From: Candidatus Sericytochromatia bacterium S15B-MN24 CBMW_12
GTDB lineage: Bacteria > Cyanobacteriota > Sericytochromatia > S15B-MN24 > UBA4093
Length of the DNA: 47,162 nucleotides
Assembly: GCA_002083825.1 (NCBI GenBank)
Contig: DAZV01000044.1
Span: 7,140 to 54,301 of the forward strand
Direction: 5' to 3'
Shown: in pieces, positions 1 through 8,139 of the stretch
How positions within the stretch are numbered: position 1 is the stretch's first letter
Layout: each line of letters starts with the position of its first letter
Notes under the pieces: model-generated
Databases searched by the model: none
What the model saw: only the letters and a program-made list of their open reading frames with translations
What the model was told of the DNA's origin: nothing
Position numbers and translations under genes: made by a program

Positions 1-40
1 TGCCCCCCCCCCCCCTCCCAACGAGGGGGGGGAAAGTAGA
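1..40. repeat. C-tract/G-tract palindrome inside the metH frame
   Basis: C13 at 3-15, TCCC, AACGA and G8 at 25-32 form a C/G clamp like those ending the composite repeats at 1041-1074 and 26451-26480. It lies in frame with metH, in what would be the linker before the activation domain. The window edge hides its left half, so membership of the repeat family is probable rather than proven. Confidence 0.5.
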
Positions 41-896
41 GACGCGAAGTGACGTCAATCCCGACGCTCCGATTCCCGTTCCGCCGTTCTGGGGAACGCG
101 GGTGTTGAGCGGCATGCCGCTGGACGATGTCTGGCCTTGCCTGGACCTCAAGAGCCTTTTCCGGCTCTCGTGGGGTGCCCGAGACGCCAACGGCGAGAAG
201 TGGGTGGCGCTCCTTCGCGACGAGTTCAACCCTCGGCTCGAGCGCATGAAGCGGCAGTTCGGAGCGGTCGGGGAAGACGGGAAGCGCGTTATCGACCCCA
301 AGGTGGTCTATGGCTACTTCCCTTGCCAATCCGAGGGCGAGAGCCTGATCGTCTACGATCCGAGCGACCCGCAAAAGGAACTGACCCGCTTCAGTTTCCC
401 CCGCCAGCCAGACGGCGAACGGCTCTGCCTCGCGGACTACTTCGCCTCGACGGAATCGGGCAAGATGGACGTGGTCGCCCTTCAAGCCGTCACGGTGGGG
501 GAGGGCGCCACGGCCGTGAACGAGCGCATGCAAGCGGAGGGAGACTACTCGGAAGCCTACTATCTTCACGGGCTATCGGTGGAGACGGCCGAGGCCCTGG
601 CGGAGTACAGCCATCGCAACATCCTCGAGGAACTGGGGATCGCCTCGCGACCGGCCCCCGAACGCGGCAAGCGCTACAGCTGGGGCTACCCGTCCATTCC
701 GGACCTGGAAGATCACGAAAAGGTCTTCCAGGTGCTCCCCATCACGGAGAGCCTGGGGCTGACCTTGACCGAGTCCTTCCAGTTGGTGCCGGAGCAATCG
801 ACGCTGGCCATCGTGCTGCATCACCCGGAAGCCAAGTACTTCGCCATAAGGCAGGCCCGCGGCGAGCGGGTGAGCCCGCATCCGCGTATGCGCTAG
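3..896 (+). CDS. metH: Cobalamin-dependent methionine synthase, C-terminal activation domain (5' end outside window)
   Basis: The frame is open from the left edge to a TAG at 894-896, so this is the 3' part of a longer gene. It matches the AdoMet-binding reactivation domain of MetH, which lets flavodoxin and AdoMet remethylate cob(II)alamin. Visible family stretches are PPFWGTRVL just before the GTG at 102, YFPCQSEGE, LTRFSFPRQ, YYLHGLSVETAEALAEYSHR, the YSWGYPSIPDLEDH loop and LTESFQLVPEQS. A start at the internal GTG 102 is unlikely because the conserved segment before it is in frame. Further upstream the frame crosses a C13 tract (3-15) and a G8 tract (25-32) that resemble the interspersed repeats seen elsewhere here. 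Whether the cobalamin, folate and homocysteine domains lie upstream cannot be seen. The next gene has a homocysteine-methyltransferase domain, consistent with a methionine/one-carbon locus. Confidence 0.88.
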   Translation, partial: PPPPLPTRGGKVETRSDVNPDAPIPVPPFWGTRVLSGMPLDDVWPCLDLKSLFRLSWGARDANGEKWVALLRDEFNPRLERMKRQFGAVGEDGKRVIDPKVVYGYFPCQSEGESLIVYDPSDPQKELTRFSFPRQPDGERLCLADYFASTESGKMDVVALQAVTVGEGATAVNERMQAEGDYSEAYYLHGLSVETAEALAEYSHRNILEELGIASRPAPERGKRYSWGYPSIPDLEDHEKVFQVLPITESLGLTLTESFQLVPEQSTLAIVLHHPEAKYFAIRQARGERVSPHPRMR

Positions 897-921
897 GTCT
901 GGGGGAGGCCAGAGGGGGGTG

Positions 922-1126
922 CCGCTAACATGTCCCCCCTGGATGGGGGGACCACAGGGGGGTGTTAGCCGGCGAAGCCATGGCGTTCCTTATTATTTCT
1001 GAATCACCATGGGGAGAGATAAGGAACCTGGGATCAGCAACACCCCCCCCCTGCCCCCCCATCGAGGGGGGGGGAATAAGAGCCCCACCATCTGGGGGGG
1101 AAATAAAAGCCCCCGGCGGGGGAAGA
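922..1126 (+). repeat. Full-length composite palindromic repeat (plus orientation)
   Basis: The order is CCGCTAACATG, a C6/G6 clamp with loop TGGAT (934-946), a second G6 tract, GCCGGCGAAGCCATGGC, a hairpin, CTGGGATCAGCAACAC and a final C/G clamp with loop ATCGA (1041-1074). The hairpin is GTTCCTTAT 985-993 with ATAAGGAAC 1019-1027, nine perfect pairs around a 25-nt loop. Two further short C/G palindromes follow (1082-1097 and 1109-1122) before the next gene's ribosome site. The same string recurs inverted at 26451-26641 and direct at 43562-43780. No gene is supported inside it. It separates metH from the methyltransferase/reductase gene and may fold in their transcript. Confidence 0.85.
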
Positions 1127-1135
1127 GGAAAGTGA

Positions 1136-2983
1136 ATGAGTAGAGACTTCCGGAAGCTCTTGGCGGGTGATCGCGTCCACGTCTTCGACGGCGCCATGGG
1201 CACGATGCTCTACGCCAAGGGCGTCTTCATCAACCGGTGCTACGACGAGCTCTGCTTCAAGGAACCCGAGCTCATCAAGGAGATTCACCGGGAGTACGCC
1301 AAGGCGGGCGCGGAGATCGTGGAGACCAACACGTTTGGCGCCACCCGACCGCATCTCGAAGCCTACGGATTAGGTGAGCAAGTCGAAGCGCTGAACAAGC
1401 GGGCGGCGGAGCTCGCGAGGCAGGCGGTGGGAGAAGAGCGTTACGTGGCGGGGGCGATCGGCCCCCTGGGGATCCGCCTGGAGCCCTACGGTCCCACCTC
1501 GTTCGAGGAAGCCCGGGAGATGTTCGCGGAAGCGGCGCGCGGGCTTTACGCGGGGGGGGTGGACTGCTTCGTGCTGGAAACGTTCAGCGATCTGCAGGAG
1601 CTCCAGCAGGCCATCCGGGCGGTTCAGGAGGTCTGCGATCGCCCCATCATCGCGCAGGTGACCATCCAGGTCGACGGCAAGACGTCGTACGGGGGCGACC
1701 CGGCTGAACTGGCGCAGGTGCTCGATCGGTGGGGCGCGGACGTGATCGGGCTCAACTGCTCGGTGGGGCCCGCCATCCTGCTCGAAGCGATCGAGGCGAT
1801 GGCCCCGATGACGCGCAAGCCGCTGATAGCCCAGCCGAACGCGGGAATGCCGCGGGAGGTCGAGGGGCGGAAGATGTACATGTCGAGCCCCGAGTACATG
1901 GCGAAGTACGCCAAGCGCCTGATCCAGGCGGGGGTTCGGTTCGTGGGGGGCTGTTGCGGGACGACCCCGGAGCATATCCGGCTGACGGCGGACGCGGTGA
2001 GGGCCCTGTCTCCGAGGCAGGAGGTCGCTTTCGTGGCGGTGAGCGAGCGAGAGCGGGAGCGGCGTCCCTTGGTGGAGCCGATCCCGCCGGCGGAGCGATC
2101 GCGCTTGGGAGCCAAGATCGCGGCGGGCACGTTCGTGACCTCGGTCGAGATCGTGCCTCCCAAGGGCTGCGATGCGCGCGAGATGCTGGAGAGCGTCCGG
2201 CTCATCAAGGCGGCGGGGGTGGACGCGGTGAACGTCCCGGACGGTCCCCGGGCGCAGAGCCGCATGGGGGTCTTGGCCGCCTCGCTTCTGATCGAGCGGG
2301 AGGTGGGGATCGAGGCGGTGGTTCACTACACCTGCCGGGATCGCAACCTGCTCGGCATGCAGTCGGACCTGCTAGGAGCCGCGGCCATGGGGCTGAACAA
2401 CCTCTTGCTGGTGACGGGGGATCCCCCCAAGATGGGACCCTACCCGCAGGCCACGGCGGTCTTCGACATCGACTCGATCGGGCTCACGCAGCTGGTGAAC
2501 CATCTCAACCACGGGCTGGACCTGGGAGGGAATCCGATCGGGAAGCCGACGTCGTTCACGATCGGGGTGGGGGTGAACCCCGGGGCGATCGATCTCGAGC
2601 ACGAACTGAAGCGGTTCGCTTACAAGGTCGAGGCGGGGGCGCAGTATGCGATAACCCAGCCGGTTTTCGATCCGGGACAGTTGCTGGAGTTTCTGAAGCG
2701 GATCGAGGGCTTCCGGATCCCGATCGTGGCGGGGATCTGGCCGCTGGCGAGTTACCGGAACGCGGAGTTCATGAGCAACGAGGTGCCGGGGATCGTCATG
2801 CCGGCCTCGGTGCTGGAGCGGATGCGGAAGGCGGAGACGCCGGAGGCGGCGCGGTCGGAGGGGGTGGCAATCGCCCGCGAGATGCTCGCCGAGGTTCGCG
2901 AGGCGGTCCAGGGCGTGCAGGTCAGCGCGCCGCTCGGCAGGGTGCCGCTGGCGCTGGCGGTCTTCGCCCCATCCGACCCTTGA
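1136..2983 (+). CDS. Bifunctional homocysteine S-methyltransferase / 5,10-methylenetetrahydrofolate reductase
   Basis: This is a 615-residue fusion like YitJ of Bacillus. Residues about 5-290 are a homocysteine-methyltransferase barrel with the FDGAMGTMLY start motif and the zinc triad: Cys208 in GLNCSVGP and Cys273/Cys274 in GGCCGTTPEH. Residues about 320-600 are a MetF-type FAD barrel (EIVPPKG, HYTCRDRN, LLVTGDPP, AQYAITQPVFD). The reductase makes methyl-folate and the N-terminal half can methylate homocysteine. The ATG at 1136 follows GGAAGAGGAAAG. It lies 239 bases after metH with a repeat between them. One reading is that the pair supplies both methyl-folate and methionine; whether the upstream MetH lacks its own homocysteine domain is unknown. 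Confidence 0.92.
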   Translation: MSRDFRKLLAGDRVHVFDGAMGTMLYAKGVFINRCYDELCFKEPELIKEIHREYAKAGAEIVETNTFGATRPHLEAYGLGEQVEALNKRAAELARQAVGEERYVAGAIGPLGIRLEPYGPTSFEEAREMFAEAARGLYAGGVDCFVLETFSDLQELQQAIRAVQEVCDRPIIAQVTIQVDGKTSYGGDPAELAQVLDRWGADVIGLNCSVGPAILLEAIEAMAPMTRKPLIAQPNAGMPREVEGRKMYMSSPEYMAKYAKRLIQAGVRFVGGCCGTTPEHIRLTADAVRALSPRQEVAFVAVSERERERRPLVEPIPPAERSRLGAKIAAGTFVTSVEIVPPKGCDAREMLESVRLIKAAGVDAVNVPDGPRAQSRMGVLAASLLIEREVGIEAVVHYTCRDRNLLGMQSDLLGAAAMGLNNLLLVTGDPPKMGPYPQATAVFDIDSIGLTQLVNHLNHGLDLGGNPIGKPTSFTIGVGVNPGAIDLEHELKRFAYKVEAGAQYAITQPVFDPGQLLEFLKRIEGFRIPIVAGIWPLASYRNAEFMSNEVPGIVMPASVLERMRKAETPEAARSEGVAIAREMLAEVREAVQGVQVSAPLGRVPLALAVFAPSDP

Positions 2984-3033
2984 CCTTAATAATAGTTAAC
3001 CCCCGAAGGCTGCTTCAAGCCGGACAGCGGGGG

Positions 3034-3053
3034 GATAATGGCGTTGTGATAAT
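3034..3053 (+). promoter_or_regulatory. Possible promoter for the SLBB export gene
   Basis: Two GATAAT hexamers lie at 3034-3039 and 3048-3053. The second has an upstream TG (3045-3046), as in an extended -10 box. No good -35 is seen. A start near 3060 would give a short leader carrying the AGGGAG ribosome site. Confidence 0.35.
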
Positions 3054-3074
3054 CGTTTCAGCAGGGAGAACCTG

Positions 3075-5507
3075 ATGCCCCCCCTCTCCAAGTCTACTTT
3101 TGCCATGCTTTTGAGCGTGGCACTCGTCTCGGCCCCCATGCTACCTGTCACGGCCGCCGAGACCTATGTCGCGCCGAGCATGTCTCAGCCGGCGGTGCAA
3201 CCCCTCTATCCGGCGGGTTCGTCGGTTTCCCGCCAGCCGGTGGTGCAACCCCATTCGGCGACATCGCCGGTTTCCGGCCAGCCGGCCGTCACCCAGGCGG
3301 AACCTTTGCAGCCCGCGGCCGCACCGCCCCCCCCGGAACCTGAAATCTCGGCCATGGAGCGATTCTTCGCCCAAGCGCCCGGCCTGGAGAACGCGAATCT
3401 CCGGCAGTTCGGCTACGACACCTTCCGGGGTGAGTTGGTGGGTGGAAACCTCACCAGCGAGTCGGGGATTCCGGGAACCTACCCCCTGGGCCCCGGGGAC
3501 GAATTGATCCTCAACGCTCCGCTCTCCACCGAGGAGTTGCGCGCGGCGGTCGATCGCAACGGCAAGATCTTCCTGCCGGGGCGGGGGCTGATCTCGGTTG
3601 CCGGCATGACGCTGGATCAGTTCCAGACCATGATGCGGGGGAGCAAGGGTTCGCAGGTCAGCGTGCGACTGGGTCGCCTTCGCTCGATGACCGTTTACCT
3701 GTCGGGTCGCGTGGCGAGTCCGGGGTCCTACACGGTCAACGCGCTGAGCACCGTGACCACCTTGCTCCAGATGGCGGGTGGGGTCTCCAAGAACGGGAGC
3801 CTTCGCCAGGTTCAGCTCCGACGCGGGGGCAAGACCGTGGCATCCTTCGACCTCTACGACTTCCTGCTGAAGGGCACCAACAGCGGAAACCTGCGCCTGG
3901 AGGCGGGGGATATCATCTTCGTGCCGAACATCGGCCCACAGGTCGCCATCGCAGGGAGCGTGAGGCAACCGGCGATCTACGAGATCAAGCCGGGAACGAC
4001 CGCCGCCGAGGCGATCGCGCTCGCTGGGGGGCTCTTGGCCCAGGCGTTCACCCAGCAGGTGCAGGTGCAGCGGGTGGCGGCGAGTACGGGGCGCGAGATG
4101 AAGACGCTCGACTTCACGCAGGCGGCGGCCCAAGCGACCAAGGTCCAGGACGGCGACCTGATCCGGATCCCCGGCGTTCTGAACCGGATATCGAACGGCG
4201 TCACCTTGAGCGGGAACGTCGAGCGGCCAGGCTGGTACGAGATCAAGGCCGGAACCCGGGTTTCGGAGATCCTCGGGTCCGCATCCGCCCTCAAGCGCGA
4301 GTCCTACTTCGACTTCGCCCAGATCGAGCGCGAGGTCGGCGAGGATCGCCACATCGAGATCATCCCCTTCAACCTGGGCAAGGCCCTTCAAAAGGACTCG
4401 AAGGAGGACCTCGTCCTGCATGCCCGCGACACCATCACGGTCTTCTCGCTGAACGAGTTCCAGAACGCGCCCGAGGTCGAGATCTACGGGGCCGTCATGC
4501 GGCCCGGCAAGTACCGGCTCTATCCGAACATGCGGCTGGCGGAGCTCATCAGCGTGGCGGGAGGCATGCTTCCCGAAGCCGATCCCCAGAGCGGCGAACT
4601 GACCCGCACCGAGGTGATCGAGAGCTCCGTGAAGCACTCGCGCAAGCCCTTCGCCCCCGCGAATGCCCTCAAGGGGGGCGAGACCGAGAACTGGCTTCTG
4701 GCCGACCATGACGTGGTTCAGATTCACACGGTTCCTGACTACCACCGGGCATGGACCGTGCAGATCTCGGGCGAGGTCATGCGGCCCGGGACTTACAGCA
4801 TCATCGAAGGCGAGACCCTGTCCCAGGTGATGGAACGAGCGGGGGGCTTCACGGCTCGCGCCTTTCCAAACGGCGCGTACTTTACTCGCCAAGCGGTCAA
4901 GATCCTCCAGCAGCAGCAGATGCAGACCCTGGCGGATCGGATCGAGCAGTCCCTGACGAGCCTTCAGTTCAAGTCCGACTCCAACGAGAAGCAGGCCTCG
5001 TCCGTCGCGGCCCAGCAGGAGATCGTGAAGCGGCTGCGCAGCACGGAAGCCACGGGGCGAATCGTGGTCGCGCTGGACCATCCGAACCGCATGCGCCAGC
5101 ATGGCCAGGACATCGCCCTGAGCCACGGGGACAAGCTCCACGTGCCCCCGCGCAACGAGACCGTTTCGGTGCTGGGAGCCATCTACGCCCCCAATGCCCT
5201 GCGCCATGACGGCGGCATGACGGTGTCGGACTACCTGAACGCGGCGGGAGGCGCCACTCCGGTCGGCGACATGGGCAACGTCTACGTGATTCGCGCCGAT
5301 GGGCAGGTTCATGCGCTCTCCAACTACCGCGAGGGCTGGTGGATCTTCAGCCGGAACCTCATGGCGAGCAAGCTGAACCCCGGCGACACCATCATCGTGC
5401 CGGAACGGGTCGAGTGGGTGGATCATTGGGGCGGTTTCCTGAAGAGCAGCGCGGCGGTCGCGCAGATCCTGACTTCGGGCGCGCTGATGTACAACGCGTT
5501 CAAGTAG
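3075..5507 (+). CDS. Polysaccharide export protein with six SLBB domains
   Basis: This 810-residue exported protein has a signal peptide (MPPLSKSTFAMLLSVALVSAPMLP...) and a Pro/Gln/Val-rich spacer (residues 30-95). A Poly_export domain begins at YPLGPGDE (about 135). SLBB modules begin near residues 204, 288, 374, 467, 559 and 696, each with a GxVxxPGxY-like core (LSGRVASPGSY, IAGSVRQPAIY, LSGNVERPGWY, IYGAVMRPGKY, ISGEVMRPGTY, VLGAIYAPNA). Wza-family proteins form the outer-membrane or periplasmic channel for capsule and exopolysaccharide, usually with only two or three SLBBs, so this is a long version. There is no lipobox Cys after the signal, unlike Wza. No polysaccharide synthesis genes adjoin it. 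The ATG is preceded by AGGGAGAACCTG. Confidence 0.85.
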   Translation: MPPLSKSTFAMLLSVALVSAPMLPVTAAETYVAPSMSQPAVQPLYPAGSSVSRQPVVQPHSATSPVSGQPAVTQAEPLQPAAAPPPPEPEISAMERFFAQAPGLENANLRQFGYDTFRGELVGGNLTSESGIPGTYPLGPGDELILNAPLSTEELRAAVDRNGKIFLPGRGLISVAGMTLDQFQTMMRGSKGSQVSVRLGRLRSMTVYLSGRVASPGSYTVNALSTVTTLLQMAGGVSKNGSLRQVQLRRGGKTVASFDLYDFLLKGTNSGNLRLEAGDIIFVPNIGPQVAIAGSVRQPAIYEIKPGTTAAEAIALAGGLLAQAFTQQVQVQRVAASTGREMKTLDFTQAAAQATKVQDGDLIRIPGVLNRISNGVTLSGNVERPGWYEIKAGTRVSEILGSASALKRESYFDFAQIEREVGEDRHIEIIPFNLGKALQKDSKEDLVLHARDTITVFSLNEFQNAPEVEIYGAVMRPGKYRLYPNMRLAELISVAGGMLPEADPQSGELTRTEVIESSVKHSRKPFAPANALKGGETENWLLADHDVVQIHTVPDYHRAWTVQISGEVMRPGTYSIIEGETLSQVMERAGGFTARAFPNGAYFTRQAVKILQQQQMQTLADRIEQSLTSLQFKSDSNEKQASSVAAQQEIVKRLRSTEATGRIVVALDHPNRMRQHGQDIALSHGDKLHVPPRNETVSVLGAIYAPNALRHDGGMTVSDYLNAAGGATPVGDMGNVYVIRADGQVHALSNYREGWWIFSRNLMASKLNPGDTIIVPERVEWVDHWGGFLKSSAAVAQILTSGALMYNAFK

Positions 5508-5525
5508 TCGCTCGACAGGTACGTG

Positions 5526-5564
5526 TAACGAGGAGGGCCGCCGGATTGGCGGCCCTCCTCGTTA
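5526..5564. terminator. Strong bidirectional terminator hairpin
   Basis: A 17-bp perfect stem (TAACGAGGAGGGCCGCC with its complement) surrounds the loop GGATT. It lies between the convergent SLBB gene and nrnA. The T-run is short on either side, so it may act by stem strength. Confidence 0.8.
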
Positions 5565-5631
5565 GTATGCCGGCTGGCGTAGCCGCTCCGACCCGAGTCG
5601 TCCCCCTCTGTTCGGCTTGGGCGCGGCGCGC

Positions 5632-6609
5632 TCACGCCTGGGAGCGCATGGCTTTGCGGGCGGCGGCGAGCATGAGGGCGGCGGCGGCCGGTAGCGGCAT
5701 CTCCAGGCGGGCACCCGAGACGCGGCGGTGGCCGCCGCCTCCGAAGGCGCGGGCGATGGTGTGGGCGTTCACCTGACCGCGCGAGCGGATGGAGACCTTG
5801 GTGGCGCCGTCGGGAAGCTCCTTGAAGAGGAACCAGACCTCGGCCCGGGCAATCTTGGGAAGCTCGGAGAGGATGAGGTCGGTTTCCTCGAGGCGGGCTC
5901 CGCCGGCGGCGAGCATGGCCGAGGTGATGGAGGTCCAGACGAGTCTTCCGTCGAGGTCCTCCTGGAGTTGGGCGAGCGCCATGCCCATGACGCGAAGGGC
6001 GGAGGCGGAGAGCTGTTCGTTGAGGTGGCGGTTGACGAGGGCGGGATTGGCGCCGGCGTCGACGAGGCGGGCGGCGAGGCGGTAGGTATCGGCGTTGGTC
6101 TTGTCGATGACGAAGCCGCGGGTGTCGTAGAGCATGCCGGCATAGAGGGCGGTGGCGAGGGGGGCGTCGAAAGCGACGCCGAGTTCGAAGCCCAGGCGGG
6201 CGACCATCTCGGCGGTGGAAGCGGCCTGGGGTTCGACCCAGGTGAGCTCCGCGAAGCCCTGGTTGTCGAGGTGGTGATCGATGTTCAACCAGACGGGGGG
6301 GAGCTGGGAGGCGGGGTGGATGCGGCGAGCATCGCCGCAGTCGAGGACGACGGCATGCCATCGAGGGAGGTCGGAGGGGGGTTCGTGGTCGATGGGGAAG
6401 AGGTCTTCGAGGAAGCGGCAGTCGAAGGGGACGGGCTCGGGGGTGTAGACCCTGGCGGTTTTTCCGAGCTTGGCGGCGATCAGCGCGAGGCCGACGGCGG
6501 ATCCCAGGGTGTCGGGATCGGGGTCGACGTGAGGGACCGCGAGGAAACGATCCTTCTCGCGGAAGGCCCGGGCGGTTTCGGCGAGGGTCAGACGACGGCC
6601 TTCGGGCAT
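5632..6609 (-). CDS. nrnA: DHH-family phosphoesterase (NrnA-like nanoRNase / pAp phosphatase)
   Basis: This 325-residue protein has the DHH architecture: HVDPDPDTLGS (from His27) binding Mn, the DHH triad Asp111-His112-His113 (NIDHHLDN) and a C-terminal DHHA1 domain with GGGGHRRVSGA. NrnA enzymes degrade 2-5 nt RNA and often dephosphorylate 3'-phosphoadenosine 5'-phosphate. The start is set by AGGAGG six bases before the ATG at 6609; an in-frame ATG at 6657 has no such site. It is transcribed away from the response regulator and toward the SLBB gene terminator. The NrnA-like assignment is firm at the family level; the exact substrate is not shown by sequence. Confidence 0.88.
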   Translation of the reverse strand: MPEGRRLTLAETARAFREKDRFLAVPHVDPDPDTLGSAVGLALIAAKLGKTARVYTPEPVPFDCRFLEDLFPIDHEPPSDLPRWHAVVLDCGDARRIHPASQLPPVWLNIDHHLDNQGFAELTWVEPQAASTAEMVARLGFELGVAFDAPLATALYAGMLYDTRGFVIDKTNADTYRLAARLVDAGANPALVNRHLNEQLSASALRVMGMALAQLQEDLDGRLVWTSITSAMLAAGGARLEETDLILSELPKIARAEVWFLFKELPDGATKVSIRSRGQVNAHTIARAFGGGGHRRVSGARLEMPLPAAAALMLAAARKAMRSQA

Positions 6610-6743
6610 GGGGGCCTCCTTCCCTTGGCGCTCGCGGCATGAGCATGTCGCGAGCATGTTTCGATTATAGCGGGAAGCGGGTTCATGGGAGGTTGGAGCA
6701 GGATCCGGGGGTAGTTCCCATGGTTGATGTTCTGCGGAGCGGG

Positions 6744-6749
6744 TATAAT
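6744..6749 (+). promoter_or_regulatory. TATAAT -10 box for the response regulator
   Basis: A perfect TATAAT sits 42 bases before the chosen ATG at 6791. Upstream, TGGTTG (6721-6726) is a 17-bp-spaced but weak -35. Since the -10 overlaps the alternative TTG start at 6749, it argues for the ATG at 6791. Confidence 0.55.
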
Positions 6750-6790
6750 TGGCTCAGTTGCTGGACTACGAAGACCGAAGAGTGGAGCGG

Positions 6791-7486
6791 ATGACGAAGA
6801 TATTGGTGGTGGAGGACGAACCGAACCTCCGAAAATTACTTGAAGTGATCATCGGAAAAGAAGGCTACCAGGTCATGACGGTGAACGATGGCCAGGCGGC
6901 GCTCGGGCAGCTCGAGGCCTTCGGACCGGATCTCATCATCTCGGACGTCATGATGCCTAACCTGGACGGGCTGGAGCTTTGCCGCAAGGTTCGCGCCATG
7001 CCGGATTATCAGAGTATCCCCTTCGTCTTGCTGACCGCCAAGGACGAGCCCACCGACAAGTATCAGGGCTTCCGCGAGGGTGCCGACGACTACGTGGTCA
7101 AGCCGTTCGACCCCGTGGAACTGCTCTTTCGGATCGAGGCGCACCTGCGTCGCCCTCGACCGAACGTCAAGGACAATGCCGAGATCATCACCGTCGGCCA
7201 GCTCGAACTCGACCGGCGGAACTACCAGGCCAAGGTGGGCGATCGCCTCATCCAGCTCACCAAGTCCGAGTTCGCCATGCTCCACCTCCTCATGTCCCAC
7301 GCCGACCACGTCGTCTCTACGGAGGCCATCCTGGTCGAAGCCCTGGGCTATCCCCCGCAAGCCGGCAGCTCCGAGATCATCCGCACCCACATACGCAACA
7401 TCCGCCAGAAAATCGAGTCGGATCCCGCCGCCCCCACGATCATTCAAACCATCGCGCGGCACGGGTACACGATCAAGAGCACCTGA
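6791..7486 (+). CDS. OmpR/PhoB-family response regulator
   Basis: This 231-residue protein has a receiver domain (residues 1-118) with acidic pair Glu8/Asp9, phospho-acceptor Asp52 ([12 protein letters not shown]), Thr82 (LLTAKDEP) and Lys104 (VVKPFD), then a winged-helix domain ([33 protein letters not shown]). No histidine kinase is adjacent, so it is an orphan. It resembles the RpaA/RpaB class in layout, but an orthology claim would need a tree. The ATG at 6791 was chosen because [10 protein letters not shown] is the usual receiver beginning and the extra 14 upstream codons overlap a -10 box. Confidence 0.9.
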   Translation: MTKILVVEDEPNLRKLLEVIIGKEGYQVMTVNDGQAALGQLEAFGPDLIISDVMMPNLDGLELCRKVRAMPDYQSIPFVLLTAKDEPTDKYQGFREGADDYVVKPFDPVELLFRIEAHLRRPRPNVKDNAEIITVGQLELDRRNYQAKVGDRLIQLTKSEFAMLHLLMSHADHVVSTEAILVEALGYPPQAGSSEIIRTHIRNIRQKIESDPAAPTIIQTIARHGYTIKST

Positions 7487-7494
7487 GGCCCCTC

Positions 7495-8067
7495 ATGCTC
7501 TTGATGATCGACAACTACGACTCCTTCACCTACAACCTCGTCCAGTACTTCGGTGAACTCGGAGCCGACGTCACGGTCTTCCGCAACGATGCCATCACGC
7601 TCGACGAGATCGCGGCCCTCGCCCCCCGTCATCTGGTGATCTCGCCGGGCCCCGGAACGCCCGATCAGGCGGGAATCTCCAAGGACGTGATCCGGCGATT
7701 CGGAGGTGAAATCCCGCTCCTGGGGGTCTGCCTCGGCCATCAAAGCCTGGGCGAGGTCTTCGGGGGGAAGGTCGTGCGCGCTCCGGTCCTGATGCACGGC
7801 AAGACGTCGCCGATTCACCATGCGGGCCAAGGCGTCTTCAAGGATCTGCCGAAGCCGTTCGAGGCGACCCGGTACCACTCCTTGATCGTCGAGCGCGAGG
7901 AACTGCCGAACTGCCTGGAAGTGACCGCCTGGACGGAGGATGGGCTCATCATGGGGCTCCGCCACAAGACCCTGCCGCAGCTTCAGGGGGTACAGTTCCA
8001 TCCCGAGTCGATCATGACCCTCGCGGGGCATGATCTCCTGAGGAACTTCCTGCAATCCGCCTCGTAA
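7495..8067 (+). CDS. Glutamine amidotransferase subunit PabA/TrpG
   Basis: This 190-residue class I glutamine amidotransferase supplies ammonia to aminodeoxychorismate or anthranilate synthase. The catalytic triad is visible: Cys79 in GVCLGHQ, His169 and Glu171 in [20 protein letters not shown] and [11 protein letters not shown] are also diagnostic. It follows the response regulator by only 8 bases, so it is probably co-transcribed. No pabB or trpE partner is nearby, so folate versus tryptophan use cannot be decided; a single amphibolic subunit is possible. A second in-frame ATG at 7504 would start at MIDNYDSF, the more usual N-terminus. Confidence 0.92.
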   Translation: MLLMIDNYDSFTYNLVQYFGELGADVTVFRNDAITLDEIAALAPRHLVISPGPGTPDQAGISKDVIRRFGGEIPLLGVCLGHQSLGEVFGGKVVRAPVLMHGKTSPIHHAGQGVFKDLPKPFEATRYHSLIVEREELPNCLEVTAWTEDGLIMGLRHKTLPQLQGVQFHPESIMTLAGHDLLRNFLQSAS

Positions 8068-8073
8068 ATCGTT

Positions 8074-8116
8074 CCCCGGTGCCCGGGCCCAGGTAGGCTG
8101 CGCCCGTACGAGGGGG
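8074..8116 (+). repeat. Degenerate three-stem palindromic module
   Basis: The string GCCCAGGTAGGCTGCGCCC ending in GAGGGGG matches the modules at 26280-26328 and 26578-26627. The C/G clamp is shortened and the inner GGGCC stem is damaged, while the AGGC-TGC stem is nearly kept. It fills the gap between pabA and moxR. Confidence 0.7.
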
Positions 8117-8139
8117 AAGACAATAGAAGAGGACATGAG

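Noticed and set aside
922..1126. Composite repeat considered as an insertion sequence
   Set aside because: No transposase frame, no terminal inverted repeats and no visible target duplication; a non-autonomous element fits better.
1032..1130. Leader before the methyltransferase/reductase considered as a riboswitch
   Set aside because: The sequence is fully explained by the genome-wide repeat; no B12-box, SAM or folate aptamer core was recognised.
3141..5426. Long minus-strand open frame opposite the SLBB gene
   Set aside because: It is a high-GC shadow of a gene with six recognisable domains; its translation is low-complexity Arg/His/Leu/Gly and has no ribosome site.
5423..6646. Minus-strand frame overlapping nrnA in another phase
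   Set aside because: Extreme Arg/Pro content; nrnA in the other frame has all DHH motifs.
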